DNA of 64,000 bases from HXMU1420-13 sp963691715 (GCA_963691715.1 OY829281.1:3162001-3226000); one strand, 5' to 3'; shown: positions 47,822-55,042, numbered from the stretch's first letter. A program made the numbers and translations. Notes: generated from the sequence alone by a model not told the origin.

Positions 47822-48134
47822 TTGAGTTGCTCCTCAACAATTTGTTTTAATTGCCTCAATTGATCTGTAGTTAGATCATCCTTTTTATTTTTTGGATATG
47901 CATAGAGCATATAAATTTGCTCACTATCAGTGAAATAATAGTAAATCACCCGAATACCACCTCTTTTTCCGCGACCTGACCCAAACCATCTCAGTTTGCG
48001 TATCCCACCACTTCCTTTAATTATCTCACCAGATTCAGGGTGCATCGACAACTGCAATTGGAGCAGATGGTATTGCGTATCAGAAATAACTTTTGAATCA
48101 GCTTTATAAAAATGGGTGTTTCAAAGAACTCCAT
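47818..48134 (-). pseudogene. Frameshifted HigB/RelE-type toxin (cassette)
   Basis: The 79-residue frame that reaches the stop (PESGEIIKGSGGIRKLRWFG, RGGIRVIYYYF, IYMLYAYPKNKKDDLT) is the C-terminal two thirds of a HigB-type toxin. It can start only at a TTG (48057). The missing N-terminus is present in another frame from ATG 48134 (MEFFETPIFIKLIQKL), and VISDTQYHLLQLQ continues in the final frame. A one-base indel near 48092-48100 therefore breaks the toxin, while the antitoxin is intact. Confidence 0.8.
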
Positions 48135-48156
48135 CGATATTAGTAAGTTTGGAAAA

Positions 48157-48175
48157 TATACGTCAATGACGTATA
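48157..48175. promoter_or_regulatory. 19-bp palindrome, likely operator of the higBA-type pair
   Basis: TATACGTCAATGACGTATA has nine-base arms around one central base. It lies 23 bases before the toxin ATG at 48134 and includes a TTGACG on the coding strand, so an antitoxin bound here would block transcription. Confidence 0.6.
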
Positions 48176-48182
48176 AGTTACA

Positions 48183-48340
48183 ACTAATGAATAGAGGCTT
48201 AATTAGTTTTTAACATTGTATTTATACCAGCACAATACAAAAGTGCGGCTCCGTTCGGAGCCAGTGCTGAACTTCTCCGAAGGAGGAGATTCCGTATCCG
48301 ACTTGTCCAAGGGACTCCCATGGAGGAATGGTTGTTATGT
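48183..48340 (-). repeat. attC, long form, left core degenerate
   Basis: About 158 bp. The right half is normal to TGGTTGTTATG, but the left core and the GCGTTTAA motif are replaced by ACTAATGAATAGAGGCTTAA and the loop block is shortened. It belongs to the lipoprotein cassette ending at 48199. Confidence 0.75.
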
Positions 48341-48843
48341 TGAAAATAGTTTAATTTAACCCATTCCCAATGCCACCGAATTTTGATTTCTGATACAGTG
48401 TCTTCTCGAATACTAAAGAACAAATACAATGGGGTTTGTTGAAAAGTGTGATAATTCCAGTAGACTAAAGTTTCACCACTTTTATCTTCGTGTTCCCAAG
48501 TTTCTGTTTCACCATAAGCATTAATTACTTTCTTTTTGGAATTTCCGACTTTAATTCCATCTGGTGTTGAGTAGTCAGGATTTGTTGAAGTGACTTCCCA
48601 GATTAATGAATCCATTGCCAAATATGTATTCAGTCGATCGTAGAAATAATAACCTTGAACAACAGAATCAGGCCTACCAAGAAATTTTATAAGGTCATTC
48701 TTGCTCGAAAGTAATTTTAAATCACTTATTTCAATCTGAGACTTTCTAACATATTCAGTTCCATCTTCATCAAGCTCGCCAATTAAATCACAGGAAGTGA
48801 TAAGAAGAATTGTCATTCCAAAAAAGAGAAACTGAAACTTCAT
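48199..48843 (-). CDS. Lipoprotein whose C-terminus is encoded by its attC (cassette)
   Basis: About 214 residues from ATG 48843, chosen because it opens into a lipoprotein signal with lipobox LITSC (an upstream in-frame ATG at 48879 lies in the preceding attC). A region DGIKVGNSKKKVINAYGETE recalls SmpA/OmlA-type repeats. The native part ends near VKLNYFQHN. The frame has no stop before the attC and reads about 46 further residues of attC sequence (SSMGVPWTSRIRNLL). Function unknown. Confidence 0.7.
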   Translation of the reverse strand: MKFQFLFFGMTILLITSCDLIGELDEDGTEYVRKSQIEISDLKLLSSKNDLIKFLGRPDSVVQGYYFYDRLNTYLAMDSLIWEVTSTNPDYSTPDGIKVGNSKKKVINAYGETETWEHEDKSGETLVYWNYHTFQQTPLYLFFSIREDTVSEIKIRWHWEWVKLNYFQHNNHSSMGVPWTSRIRNLLLRRSSALAPNGAALLYCAGINTMLKTN

Positions 48844-48861
48844 TTTGATTCTTGGTATTTC

Positions 48862-49062
48862 AACATAACAACCCTGCATTTAACCTTCCTTCCGGCAGGC
48901 AGGGCGGCGCAGAGATTAGTTTTTAGTTTAAGTAACGATTTTATGTTCACCAACACAATACAAAAGTGCGGCTCCGTTCGGAGCCAGTGCTGAACGTATC
49001 CGAAGGAGGAGATTCAGCATCCGACTCGTCCAAGGGACTCCCACGGAGAAACGGTTGTTATA
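48862..49062 (-). repeat. attC, long form with palindrome block
   Basis: About 200 bp from ATAACAACCCTGCATTTAAC to ACGGTTGTTATATG, including an imperfect palindrome block and the long right-hand block. It belongs to the lipoprotein cassette 49071-49538. Confidence 0.9.
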
Positions 49063-49070
49063 TGTTTAAT

Positions 49071-49538
49071 TTATTGATTAAAATAGTATGTCTTAGTTTC
49101 AGCGGTACTGCCAATAACTAAGGTCACAGCACCTGTGATTAATGAAATTGATCCACCAAGAACTTTACCTATTTCTGAACCAATAGCACCAGAATCATCA
49201 AATGAAGCAACTCCGAAAACTCCTAAAGCAATTAATGGAATAGAAATAGCTTTTGCCAAGCTGGGTTTTTTTGAGACAGATAATGATTTTATTTGTGATA
49301 TAGGTATCAAATAATTTTCCGAGCTAATAACGTATCTAGCTGAATCTGTTGAGAACTCTATGGATTCTGGAATAAATTCAACTCCATCGACGGTTCTTAA
49401 TTTGAATGTACTCCCTTGAATCTGCTCATTAAAATTGTCAACCACTAACTGTTCATTTATATCAATGAGGGACCTTGACGGAACACACGCAGTTGTTGCC
49501 AAAAAGAAAAGAATTATTGGGACTAAAGCGATTTTCAT
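49071..49538 (-). CDS. Small lipoprotein of unknown function (cassette)
   Basis: 155 residues with lipobox LATTAC at the end of an 18-residue signal. The mature part has a beta-rich region (GSTFKLRTVDGVEFIPESIE, then ISQIKSLSVSKK) and a hydrophobic, Gly/Ala-rich C-terminal third (about 95-145) that could be one or two membrane segments. No family recognised. Confidence 0.72.
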   Translation of the reverse strand: MKIALVPIILFFLATTACVPSRSLIDINEQLVVDNFNEQIQGSTFKLRTVDGVEFIPESIEFSTDSARYVISSENYLIPISQIKSLSVSKKPSLAKAISIPLIALGVFGVASFDDSGAIGSEIGKVLGGSISLITGAVTLVIGSTAETKTYYFNQ

Positions 49539-49547
49539 TTAAATCTC

Positions 49548-49682
49548 TTTAAACATATAAAGTTAAAGTTCAGCGGCACCCTATGTGCCACACCACTCCA
49601 TTATAACTAAAGGAAGGCTAGGAAGTTTTGCCAATTTTCACGGCCATGAGTAGGTGTCCGCTACAACGCTTAGTTATGTGCG
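49548..49682 (-). repeat. attC of a different family
   Basis: About 135 bp from TTTAAACATATAAAGTTAAA to ACAACGCTTAGTTATGTGC. The inner arms CAGCGG/CCGCT pair, but the centre has no similarity to the other attC sites here. It belongs to the zinc-ribbon cassette and suggests import from another host. Confidence 0.7.
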
Positions 49683-49683
49683 T

Positions 49684-50151
49684 TCAGATTGCGACACAAC
49701 ACCGTTCGCATTTGCCGAAACCATTTGGAACATCAGTATTAAGCGCCGTATCACAATTAGGGCAATTTACAGGGTCTGCGTCATCGGCATCATGGAACCA
49801 CCAATAATATGTTGGAATCTTTTGCGAAAGTGATCTAGCTATTGCGACACCTGCCTTGTTAACTTGACCATGCCTGTCTAATAACTTTGTCTTTGCCCAA
49901 TCTTCATATTCGCCAGAGTCCATCCAAAGCTCATAAAACGAACCATATGTGCTAAAACAACTGGCAAGTTCATCAACTTCAGACTGCGCCAGTTCGAGCT
50001 GTTCAACATTCACATCTTTTTTGCATTGATAGCAATAAATGGGATTATCCACATGCATATAAACCAGCAACAACTCTGTGACTTGGGGACACTCACAATA
50101 CTCTATTGCCGTAAATGGTTTTAACTTATTGTAGTTTGTTGTATCGGACAT
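49684..50151 (-). CDS. Zinc-ribbon-like protein (cassette)
   Basis: 155 residues from ATG 50151 (MSDTTNYN); a longer frame upstream is only translated attC. Cysteine pairs occur at YCECPQV, CYQCKKD, NCPNCDT and KCERCCV, indicating one or two zinc ribbons flanking a helical middle. The gene is visibly more GC-rich than its neighbours and has a foreign attC. The molecular role is unknown; zinc ribbons of this sort bind nucleic acid or protein. Confidence 0.7.
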   Translation of the reverse strand: MSDTTNYNKLKPFTAIEYCECPQVTELLLVYMHVDNPIYCYQCKKDVNVEQLELAQSEVDELASCFSTYGSFYELWMDSGEYEDWAKTKLLDRHGQVNKAGVAIARSLSQKIPTYYWWFHDADDADPVNCPNCDTALNTDVPNGFGKCERCCVAI

Positions 50152-50312
50152 AACGACACCGCGTTTAACCTGCCTGCCGGCAGGCAGGGCGGTGCAGAGA
50201 TTAGTTTTTAGTTTAAGTAACGATTTTATTTTCACCAACACAATACAACAGTGCGACTCCGTCTGCGTCCGACTTGTCCAAGGGACTCCCACGGAGAAAC
50301 GCTTGTTATGTT
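50149..50312 (-). repeat. attC, intermediate form with perfect 20-bp palindrome
   Basis: About 164 bp from ATAACGACACCGCGTTTAAC to AAACGCTTGTTATG. It holds the perfect palindrome CCTGCCTGCCGGCAGGCAGG and the TCCAAGGGACTCCCACGGA block, but lacks the long GTGCTGAAC block. It belongs to the membrane cassette 50306-50737. Confidence 0.92.
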
Positions 50313-50737
50313 ACTGTTTTTCTAAGTGAGTTTAACAAACTTGCCATTGAAACTGCAACAACGCCACCAATTTGCAAACCACTTTTGGTAATAAATGTAA
50401 GATCCAAAACGAACAAGAATGAAATTAGAACAGCCAGAACCGTAAGTAGAAATATAAATTCACTGAGAAAAAGTAACTCAACAGGTCTTTTTCTACTCAA
50501 TAGTTTAAAGCTGTTTTTAAAAATTTGATCAAAAGTCTTTCTACGAATTAGGATCAAAACTACAATTATGGAACACATTAAGAATAATCCATTGTTAGCT
50601 TTGTAATAGTCTCTATGCTCTTGTCCAATTGAAAGAACAATTAACATTAAGCCAAAGATTGCTATGAAAATCCAAAAAACAGCAACAAAAGTGCTCCTCT
50701 CTTTTTCATCATGTGATTTATACCATTCTATGATCAC
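50306..50737 (-). CDS. Multi-pass membrane protein of unknown function (cassette)
   Basis: 143 residues with about four hydrophobic helices (about 18-40, 50-64, 90-112, 118-135). A cytoplasmic basic loop (IRRKTFDQIFKNSFKLLSRK) separates helices 2 and 3. No recognised family. The last residues overlap the beginning of its attC core. Confidence 0.7.
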   Translation of the reverse strand: MIIEWYKSHDEKERSTFVAVFWIFIAIFGLMLIVLSIGQEHRDYYKANNGLFLMCSIIVVLILIRRKTFDQIFKNSFKLLSRKRPVELLFLSEFIFLLTVLAVLISFLFVLDLTFITKSGLQIGGVVAVSMASLLNSLRKTVT

Positions 50738-50756
50738 GGCTGTAATTTCTAAAGTA

Positions 50757-50901
50757 ACATAACGACCCTGCGTTTAACCTGCCTGCCGGCAGGCAGGGCG
50801 GCGCAGAGATTAATTTTTGGTTTAAGTAACGATTTTATTTTTACCAACACAATACAAAAGTGCGACTCCGTCTGCGTCCGACTTGAAACGCTTGTTAGGT
50901 T
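50757..50901 (-). repeat. attC with perfect 20-bp palindrome, short right arm
   Basis: About 145 bp from ATAACGACCCTGCGTTTAAC to AAACGCTTGTTAGG. It holds the palindrome block but has the short right-hand arm (GTCTGCGTCCGACTTGAAAC). It belongs to the ExbD-like lipoprotein cassette. Confidence 0.92.
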
Positions 50902-50908
50902 ACTGTTT

Positions 50909-51487
50909 TTAGTATTGATATTCAGGAAAATCCTCATTACTAATTTTATCAAGTCCGTTAATTGCTAACAATTTTTGAACATCATAAACATCTCCAAAAG
51001 TAGCTCTCTCGCTTACAGTAATGATAAACTCAACATTAGTTGGTAACTCTGTATTGTTTAGAGCTATTTCCAAATCCTCGGTGTGAAGAAGATTGCCATC
51101 AAAAAGAAGTTTATCTGAATTAAGAATATCAATGTGAACTATCTTTTCGTCGTAGTTTAAAAATTCCTTCGCAGACAAACCTTTAGCATTGATTTGTTTG
51201 ATCCCTTTTTCGTATAAAAGTTTTTGAGCTTGTGTAATAACACCAAATGATACATTTTCATCGAAAATTATACGGGCTCTTGTCTCATCTGAGATATTCA
51301 AGTTTTGAATGTGACTGTATAAACCAGATTCGCTTATCATTTTTCCATTGAATCTGACCTGATCTTCCGGAAAGATTCGAATGTCCACAATTTCATCTAT
51401 TTCTTCTTCAATGGTTTGTTGATCTTGAACTTTCTTAGTACAAGAAATTAAGATGAGAAAAATGAGTAAAATTAGTTTCGTTTTCAT
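50909..51487 (-). CDS. Lipoprotein with two ExbD-like domains (cassette)
   Basis: 192 residues with lipobox LISC. The mature protein contains two similar halves of about 70 residues: VDIRIFPEDQVRFNGKMISE...VSFGVITQAQKLLYEKGIKQ and VHIDILNSDKLLFDGNLLHT...ATFGDVYDVQKLLAINGLDK. Each looks like the periplasmic domain of ExbD/TolR (value-strand, G-loop, then YG/FG-x-V helix). The anchor is lipid instead of the usual membrane helix, so it is not a standard ExbD. The function is unknown. Confidence 0.65.
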   Translation of the reverse strand: MKTKLILLIFLILISCTKKVQDQQTIEEEIDEIVDIRIFPEDQVRFNGKMISESGLYSHIQNLNISDETRARIIFDENVSFGVITQAQKLLYEKGIKQINAKGLSAKEFLNYDEKIVHIDILNSDKLLFDGNLLHTEDLEIALNNTELPTNVEFIITVSERATFGDVYDVQKLLAINGLDKISNEDFPEYQY

Positions 51488-51508
51488 ATTCAGATGATGT
51501 TTAAGTAA

Positions 51509-51600
51509 CCTAACGACCCTGCGTTTAAGCGGCGAGTCTGGGGTTAAAAATTAAAGGTCGGGACTCCGTTCGAGTCCGACTTGAAACGCTTGTTATATGG
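51509..51600 (-). repeat. attC, short form
   Basis: About 92 bp from CTAACGACCCTGCGTTTAAG to AAACGCTTGTTATATGG with a GTCGGGACTCCGTTCGAGTC inner stem. Belongs to the HEPN-like cassette. Confidence 0.92.
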
Positions 51601-51604
51601 CGTA

Positions 51605-52288
51605 TTATCTTGGTATCTCGTCAAAATTCACTTGATATATATTTTCTACTAGGCTGGTTGAAAAGTATTTAAAAACCTCATACATCATCAAAAAAATTTC
51701 CTTGGCATCTTTAGAAGTATAAGATTGATGTATAATTTTATGGCGAAGGATTAACCCTCCGTGTTCTTTGTTAACCAAGTAAGAAAATAGACCTTGTTTA
51801 GCAATAAGCTCCTCAATTTCGTCTACTGGATGCTTAAAACCTCGAGTTCTTTTTTCATTATCTAGAACTTCCTTCAAATCTACATCAAAAACCTCTTTAA
51901 AATTTTTATTGGTGTATTTCAGGTTCTGGAAGTTAAATTTTTGTCTATTTGAAAGGACAATGTCTTTGGTAGAAGTATCATCAGTTACTTCCTTATTGTG
52001 TATTGAAATAATTTCTTTTCGACAATCTGGATTTGATTCTAAAAGACACAGGAATGTTGATTTCAAATAGACTTCAAATGAAGTGACGAGCATACTGATT
52101 CCAACAGACATGAAGATATTAATTTCTCCAAACTCCTTTATGACATCATCTAACTCTTTTTGAAATCCTGAGAACTTCCCCTTTTTATACTCTGTATTCT
52201 GTCCAGTACCGACAAGAAGAGCTTTTGCAATTTGCCTATGAAAGGTTTCGTAGGAGGGACGAATACAAGATAATTCAGGTCGATTCAT
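51605..52288 (-). CDS. HEPN-like protein with RxxxxH motif (cassette)
   Basis: 227 residues, mainly helical. The C-terminal half carries RHKIIH, an R-x4-H motif like the catalytic signature of HEPN ribonucleases, followed by two more helices. The N-terminal half has the MLVTSFEVYLKSTFLCLLE helix common to MAE_28990/RiboL-PSP-type HEPN proteins. It could be an RNase of a defence or toxin type, but no partner nucleotidyltransferase lies in the cassette. Activity is inferred. Confidence 0.6.
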   Translation of the reverse strand: MNRPELSCIRPSYETFHRQIAKALLVGTGQNTEYKKGKFSGFQKELDDVIKEFGEINIFMSVGISMLVTSFEVYLKSTFLCLLESNPDCRKEIISIHNKEVTDDTSTKDIVLSNRQKFNFQNLKYTNKNFKEVFDVDLKEVLDNEKRTRGFKHPVDEIEELIAKQGLFSYLVNKEHGGLILRHKIIHQSYTSKDAKEIFLMMYEVFKYFSTSLVENIYQVNFDEIPR

Positions 52289-52309
52289 ATTGGTAAAGTA
52301 GCCTAGCCA

Positions 52310-52400
52310 TATAACGACCCCGCGTTTAAGCGGCTAGTCTGGATTTAAAAATTAAAGTTCGGGACTCTGTCGAAGTCCGCTTGAAACGCTTGTTATAAGC
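52310..52400 (-). repeat. attC, short form
   Basis: About 91 bp from TATAACGACCCCGCGTTTAA to AAACGCTTGTTATAAGC. Belongs to the cassette 52412-52996. Confidence 0.92.
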
Positions 52401-52411
52401 ATTTTGTCAAT

Positions 52412-52996
52412 TCAATCTATAGCTATTAACCCTTCATCATTTAGCTTAAATAAACTAAATGTAAGTTGGTTACTAGAAGTGGCTTCTTTCTCTTTTACAA
52501 AATTCATGATATTACTCTGATATATTTTACCACCAAATGGGAAGATTAATAATGTTTCTCTATTAGGAATTGATACGATTAATTCATCAGAGTCAAGTGC
52601 ATTTCTAGCCCAAGAATGTAATTCTGGATTAAGTATCTGAGTAGCTGTATTCCAGTGATCTCCTAAAATAATAAAAGGTTTAGAATTTGGACCACCATCA
52701 AATTTCATTGCTTTGATATCACTGCGAAATGTATTAATGAGGTTTTCCTTTGCCGTAATTTTAAGTCTTTCGCTATCATTTTCTTTTGAAATATCAAAAC
52801 TCTCAACAATTCCATTTTGATAAAGCACCCATTCAACGAAAATATCATGACCAATTGGAACACTTTTTCCAGATTTTTCATCGATCGGATAATCGGATGT
52901 TACTAAATAGGGATATAAATTATTCATTTCGGATTCATATTCGGAATAAGAATTAGCTGAAAAAAATGATAGAACAATCAGACTAAGATATTTCAT
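52412..52996 (-). CDS. Secreted protein of unknown function (cassette)
   Basis: 194 residues with a signal peptide (ending ANSYSE). The C-terminal half includes ALDSDELIVSIPNRETLLIF, a pattern that weakly recalls DUF1444-type proteins. No catalytic motif visible. One-gene cassette. Confidence 0.68.
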   Translation of the reverse strand: MKYLSLIVLSFFSANSYSEYESEMNNLYPYLVTSDYPIDEKSGKSVPIGHDIFVEWVLYQNGIVESFDISKENDSERLKITAKENLINTFRSDIKAMKFDGGPNSKPFIILGDHWNTATQILNPELHSWARNALDSDELIVSIPNRETLLIFPFGGKIYQSNIMNFVKEKEATSSNQLTFSLFKLNDEGLIAID

Positions 52997-53017
52997 TATC
53001 GAAGATCAAATTTATGC

Positions 53018-53140
53018 TTATAACGACCCTGCGTTTAAGCGGCGCAGAGATTTGTTTTTAGTTTAAGTAACGATTTTATTTTCACCAACACAATACAAAA
53101 GTGCGGCTCCGTCTGCGTCCGACTTGAAACGCTTGTTATA
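53018..53140 (-). repeat. attC, medium form, of the distal NTR-like copy
   Basis: About 123 bp from TTATAACGACCCTGCGTTTA to AAACGCTTGTTATAGGG. It differs at several positions from the attC of the other copy of the same gene (56682-56804). Confidence 0.94.
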
Positions 53141-53735
53141 GGGCATTTCTTTTTCGCATATATTGGAAAAATAAACCTATAGAAGCAATAAACACGAATA
53201 ACCAAATAGCCCAATTATTGAAGAATGAAGCTGTACGTATCGGTTCTGGAAATTGGTTGTCAAGTAATTCACGGTCGTCAAAGTCCCAATCTTCAGTAGA
53301 ATCAAATTGATTTACCCATTCATTAAAATAATAAGTGTTAATAGTTCTTGAACATAACCATGTCCAATGATTTCTGGTACCATTCCATCTTAAGTCAGCC
53401 GTTTCGGCAAATACCAAATATTCACCACCAAATGTAAATGAAAACTCACAGCTATTGAATGTTTGTTTAACAGAAATTTTATTCTTCTTTGAACCTTTCC
53501 ATTTTTTAGAGACTTCCAAGGTGACGACCCAATATTGTTGGCGAAATATGGGAAGAGATTCAAGAGGTTTTGAAGGGAATAAATCTCTTTCAAATTCAAT
53601 CTTAACAACTTTGCCGATAAATATTTCAGACGAACGTTCAACAGCTTCTTCATATGGAATTTCGGAACAAGAACAGGCATAGACATTTGAACCTAAAACA
53701 GCGAGTAGAAAAAATGTGCTAATTAAGATTCTCAT
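53136..53735 (-). CDS. TIMP/netrin (NTR)-like membrane-anchored protein, distal copy
   Basis: 199 residues. The signal peptide is cleaved before a Cys-x-Cys (NVYACSCSEIPYEEAVERSS), then the OB-like NTR pattern EIFIGKVVKIE, TLEVSKKWKG, TFNSCEFSF and GEYLVFAE follow, and further cysteines occur at WLCSRT. One membrane helix near the C-terminus (about 173-192) anchors it. The protein is identical to that at 56800-57399, and the DNA appears identical. Function unknown; NTR domains bind proteases or other proteins. Confidence 0.8.
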   Translation of the reverse strand: MRILISTFFLLAVLGSNVYACSCSEIPYEEAVERSSEIFIGKVVKIEFERDLFPSKPLESLPIFRQQYWVVTLEVSKKWKGSKKNKISVKQTFNSCEFSFTFGGEYLVFAETADLRWNGTRNHWTWLCSRTINTYYFNEWVNQFDSTEDWDFDDRELLDNQFPEPIRTASFFNNWAIWLFVFIASIGLFFQYMRKRNAL

Positions 53736-53748
53736 ACTTGGTTATGCC

Positions 53749-53872
53749 CTATAACGACCCCGCGTTTAAGCGGCGCAGAGATTAGTTTTTTGTTTAAGTA
53801 ACGATTTTATTTTCACCGACACAATACAAAAGTGCGGCTCCGTCTGCGTCCGACTTGAAACGCTTGTTATAC
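53749..53872 (-). repeat. attC, medium form
   Basis: About 124 bp from CTATAACGACCCCGCGTTTA to AAACGCTTGTTATACGG. It is nearly identical to the attC at 56682-56804 (one difference seen). Belongs to the cassette 53875-54225. Confidence 0.94.
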
Positions 53873-53874
53873 GG

Positions 53875-54225
53875 TTATTTTTTATTGTTTTTAAGCTTCT
53901 CCCGATTTTCGAGATTCCACTTCTTAAATTCAATCTCTTTTTTCTTACCAAAACTTGAAAAAGCCAAAGAGAGTGCGGCTCCAATGATAAGCGCAATTAT
54001 GATAGGAGCAGAAACTGAATACGAATTATTTACAAAAACATTGACACTGTCAGGATGTACTGCAGGTATTTCTCCAATTGCTGTAATTGAATCTGTTGAG
54101 CTATCAAGATTATAATACATCGGAATTTTTGTTGATGAAGAATCTTGAGCAACAGAGACTTGGAAAAGGCTAAACAGAAATACCACTAGAAAAACAGATT
54201 TAAGATGTGGTGGATTAATTTTCAT
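53875..54225 (-). CDS. Small membrane protein of unknown function (cassette)
   Basis: 116 residues from ATG 54225 (MKINPPHLKS); the longer upstream frame reads the adjacent attC. A signal peptide (ending QVSVAQ) is followed by a short periplasmic part, one membrane helix (about 77-95: APIIIALIIGAALSLAFSSF) and a basic tail (NREKLKNNKK). No family recognised. Confidence 0.65.
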   Translation of the reverse strand: MKINPPHLKSVFLVVFLFSLFQVSVAQDSSSTKIPMYYNLDSSTDSITAIGEIPAVHPDSVNVFVNNSYSVSAPIIIALIIGAALSLAFSSFGKKKEIEFKKWNLENREKLKNNKK

Positions 54226-54246
54226 GAAGCCTAGTTTTGGAAAACC

Positions 54247-54303
54247 GTATAACGTTAAAGCTAACCGGCGCCGAAGGCGTCTGGTTGAGCGCCTTGTTAG
54301 CCA
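54247..54303 (-). repeat. attC, compact (about 57 bp) foreign type
   Basis: TATAACGTTAAAGCTAACCG to GGTTGAGCGCCTTGTTAGCC, with CGGCGCC/GGCGTC inner arms. It resembles the compact attC sites known from cassettes of proteobacterial mobile integrons more than the other attC sites here. Confidence 0.8.
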
Positions 54304-54617
54304 TCTGCTGTGGGGGCCGGGATTGTGACATAGGTAATTTCCACTATGGTGCCCCATTGAAATGCTGTGACCATTCCATCAATTACTGTATAGGTTCCAT
54401 GAACTGTGAGGCCATCAATTTTATGGTCTTGTTCAAGGTTTATGGGGTATAGGTTTTCGCCAGCGTTGGTCACGATTCCGTAGAATCCGCCTTCGAAATC
54501 GAGGTATGTCACAGTGCCGGTGAAGGGGACTGGATCATTTTCCGTGGCGGTATGGTCTGATGAGCATGCACAGGCGAGGAGCATGGTTAAGGCTATGATG
54601 GTTCGGATTGGCTTCAT
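54297..54617 (-). CDS. GC-rich small lipoprotein (cassette)
   Basis: 106 residues with lipobox ACACSS after a 16-residue signal and a small beta-rich domain (PFTGTVTYLDFEGGFYGIVT). The gene has clearly higher GC than the surrounding cassettes and comes with a compact foreign attC, so it was probably captured from an unrelated host. Its stop lies within the attC core. Confidence 0.72.
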   Translation of the reverse strand: MKPIRTIIALTMLLACACSSDHTATENDPVPFTGTVTYLDFEGGFYGIVTNAGENLYPINLEQDHKIDGLTVHGTYTVIDGMVTAFQWGTIVEITYVTIPAPTADG

Positions 54618-54636
54618 TGGGTTCCTGGTTCTGATG

Positions 54637-54724
54637 GCTAACGACCCTGCGTTTAAGCGGCGAGTCGAGTTAATAAATTAAGGATCCGAACCGCGTTCGA
54701 ATCCGCTTGAAACGCTTGTTATGT
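54637..54724 (-). repeat. attC, short form
   Basis: About 88 bp from GCTAACGACCCTGCGTTTAA to AAACGCTTGTTATGTG, with a GGATCCGAACCGCGTTCGAATCC inner stem (partly). Belongs to the cassette without a clear gene. Confidence 0.9.
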
Positions 54725-55042
54725 GAGTAGCTGACCCACGCACAAACTACCGCCAAATGTGGCAAAAGCAATACACTAAAGCAAGCCCAAAGTGTGGAGC
54801 GACCGGGCAGGCACTGTGAGAACCGTGGAGTCGAAGCTAAACCCAACGCACCGAGCGTTAAATGGTTTTTGAAAACGGTAATAGTTCTCTTAATTGTGTT
54901 CTTTTTTTAAAAGCTGAAAAGCGCAACTTCGGAGCCAGAAAAGGGCACACCACAAACAGCGACGCATAACCCAATAAACGAAAAAGGAAAGCATTTGTAC
55001 CAAAACACCCAACGCCCAAAAAATTGGAAGCCTGACCGGGCA
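54725..55042 (-). other. Cassette without a convincing gene
   Basis: About 318 bp of relatively GC-rich DNA between two attC sites. The only frames are a GTG-started 61-residue and an ATG-started 51-residue hydrophobic frame that overlap in different phases near the 5' end; neither has a ribosome binding site. An AACGC/GCGTT mini-hairpin lies near 54851. It may be a non-coding cassette carrying a promoter or RNA. Confidence 0.5.

Noticed and set aside
50152..50292. N-terminal extension of the zinc-ribbon cassette protein
   Set aside because: It is the translation of the neighbouring attC site; the same peptide appears upstream of other cassettes.
50749..50952. Minus-strand 67-residue frame across an attC site
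   Set aside because: Consists mostly of attC sequence and has no independent start context.
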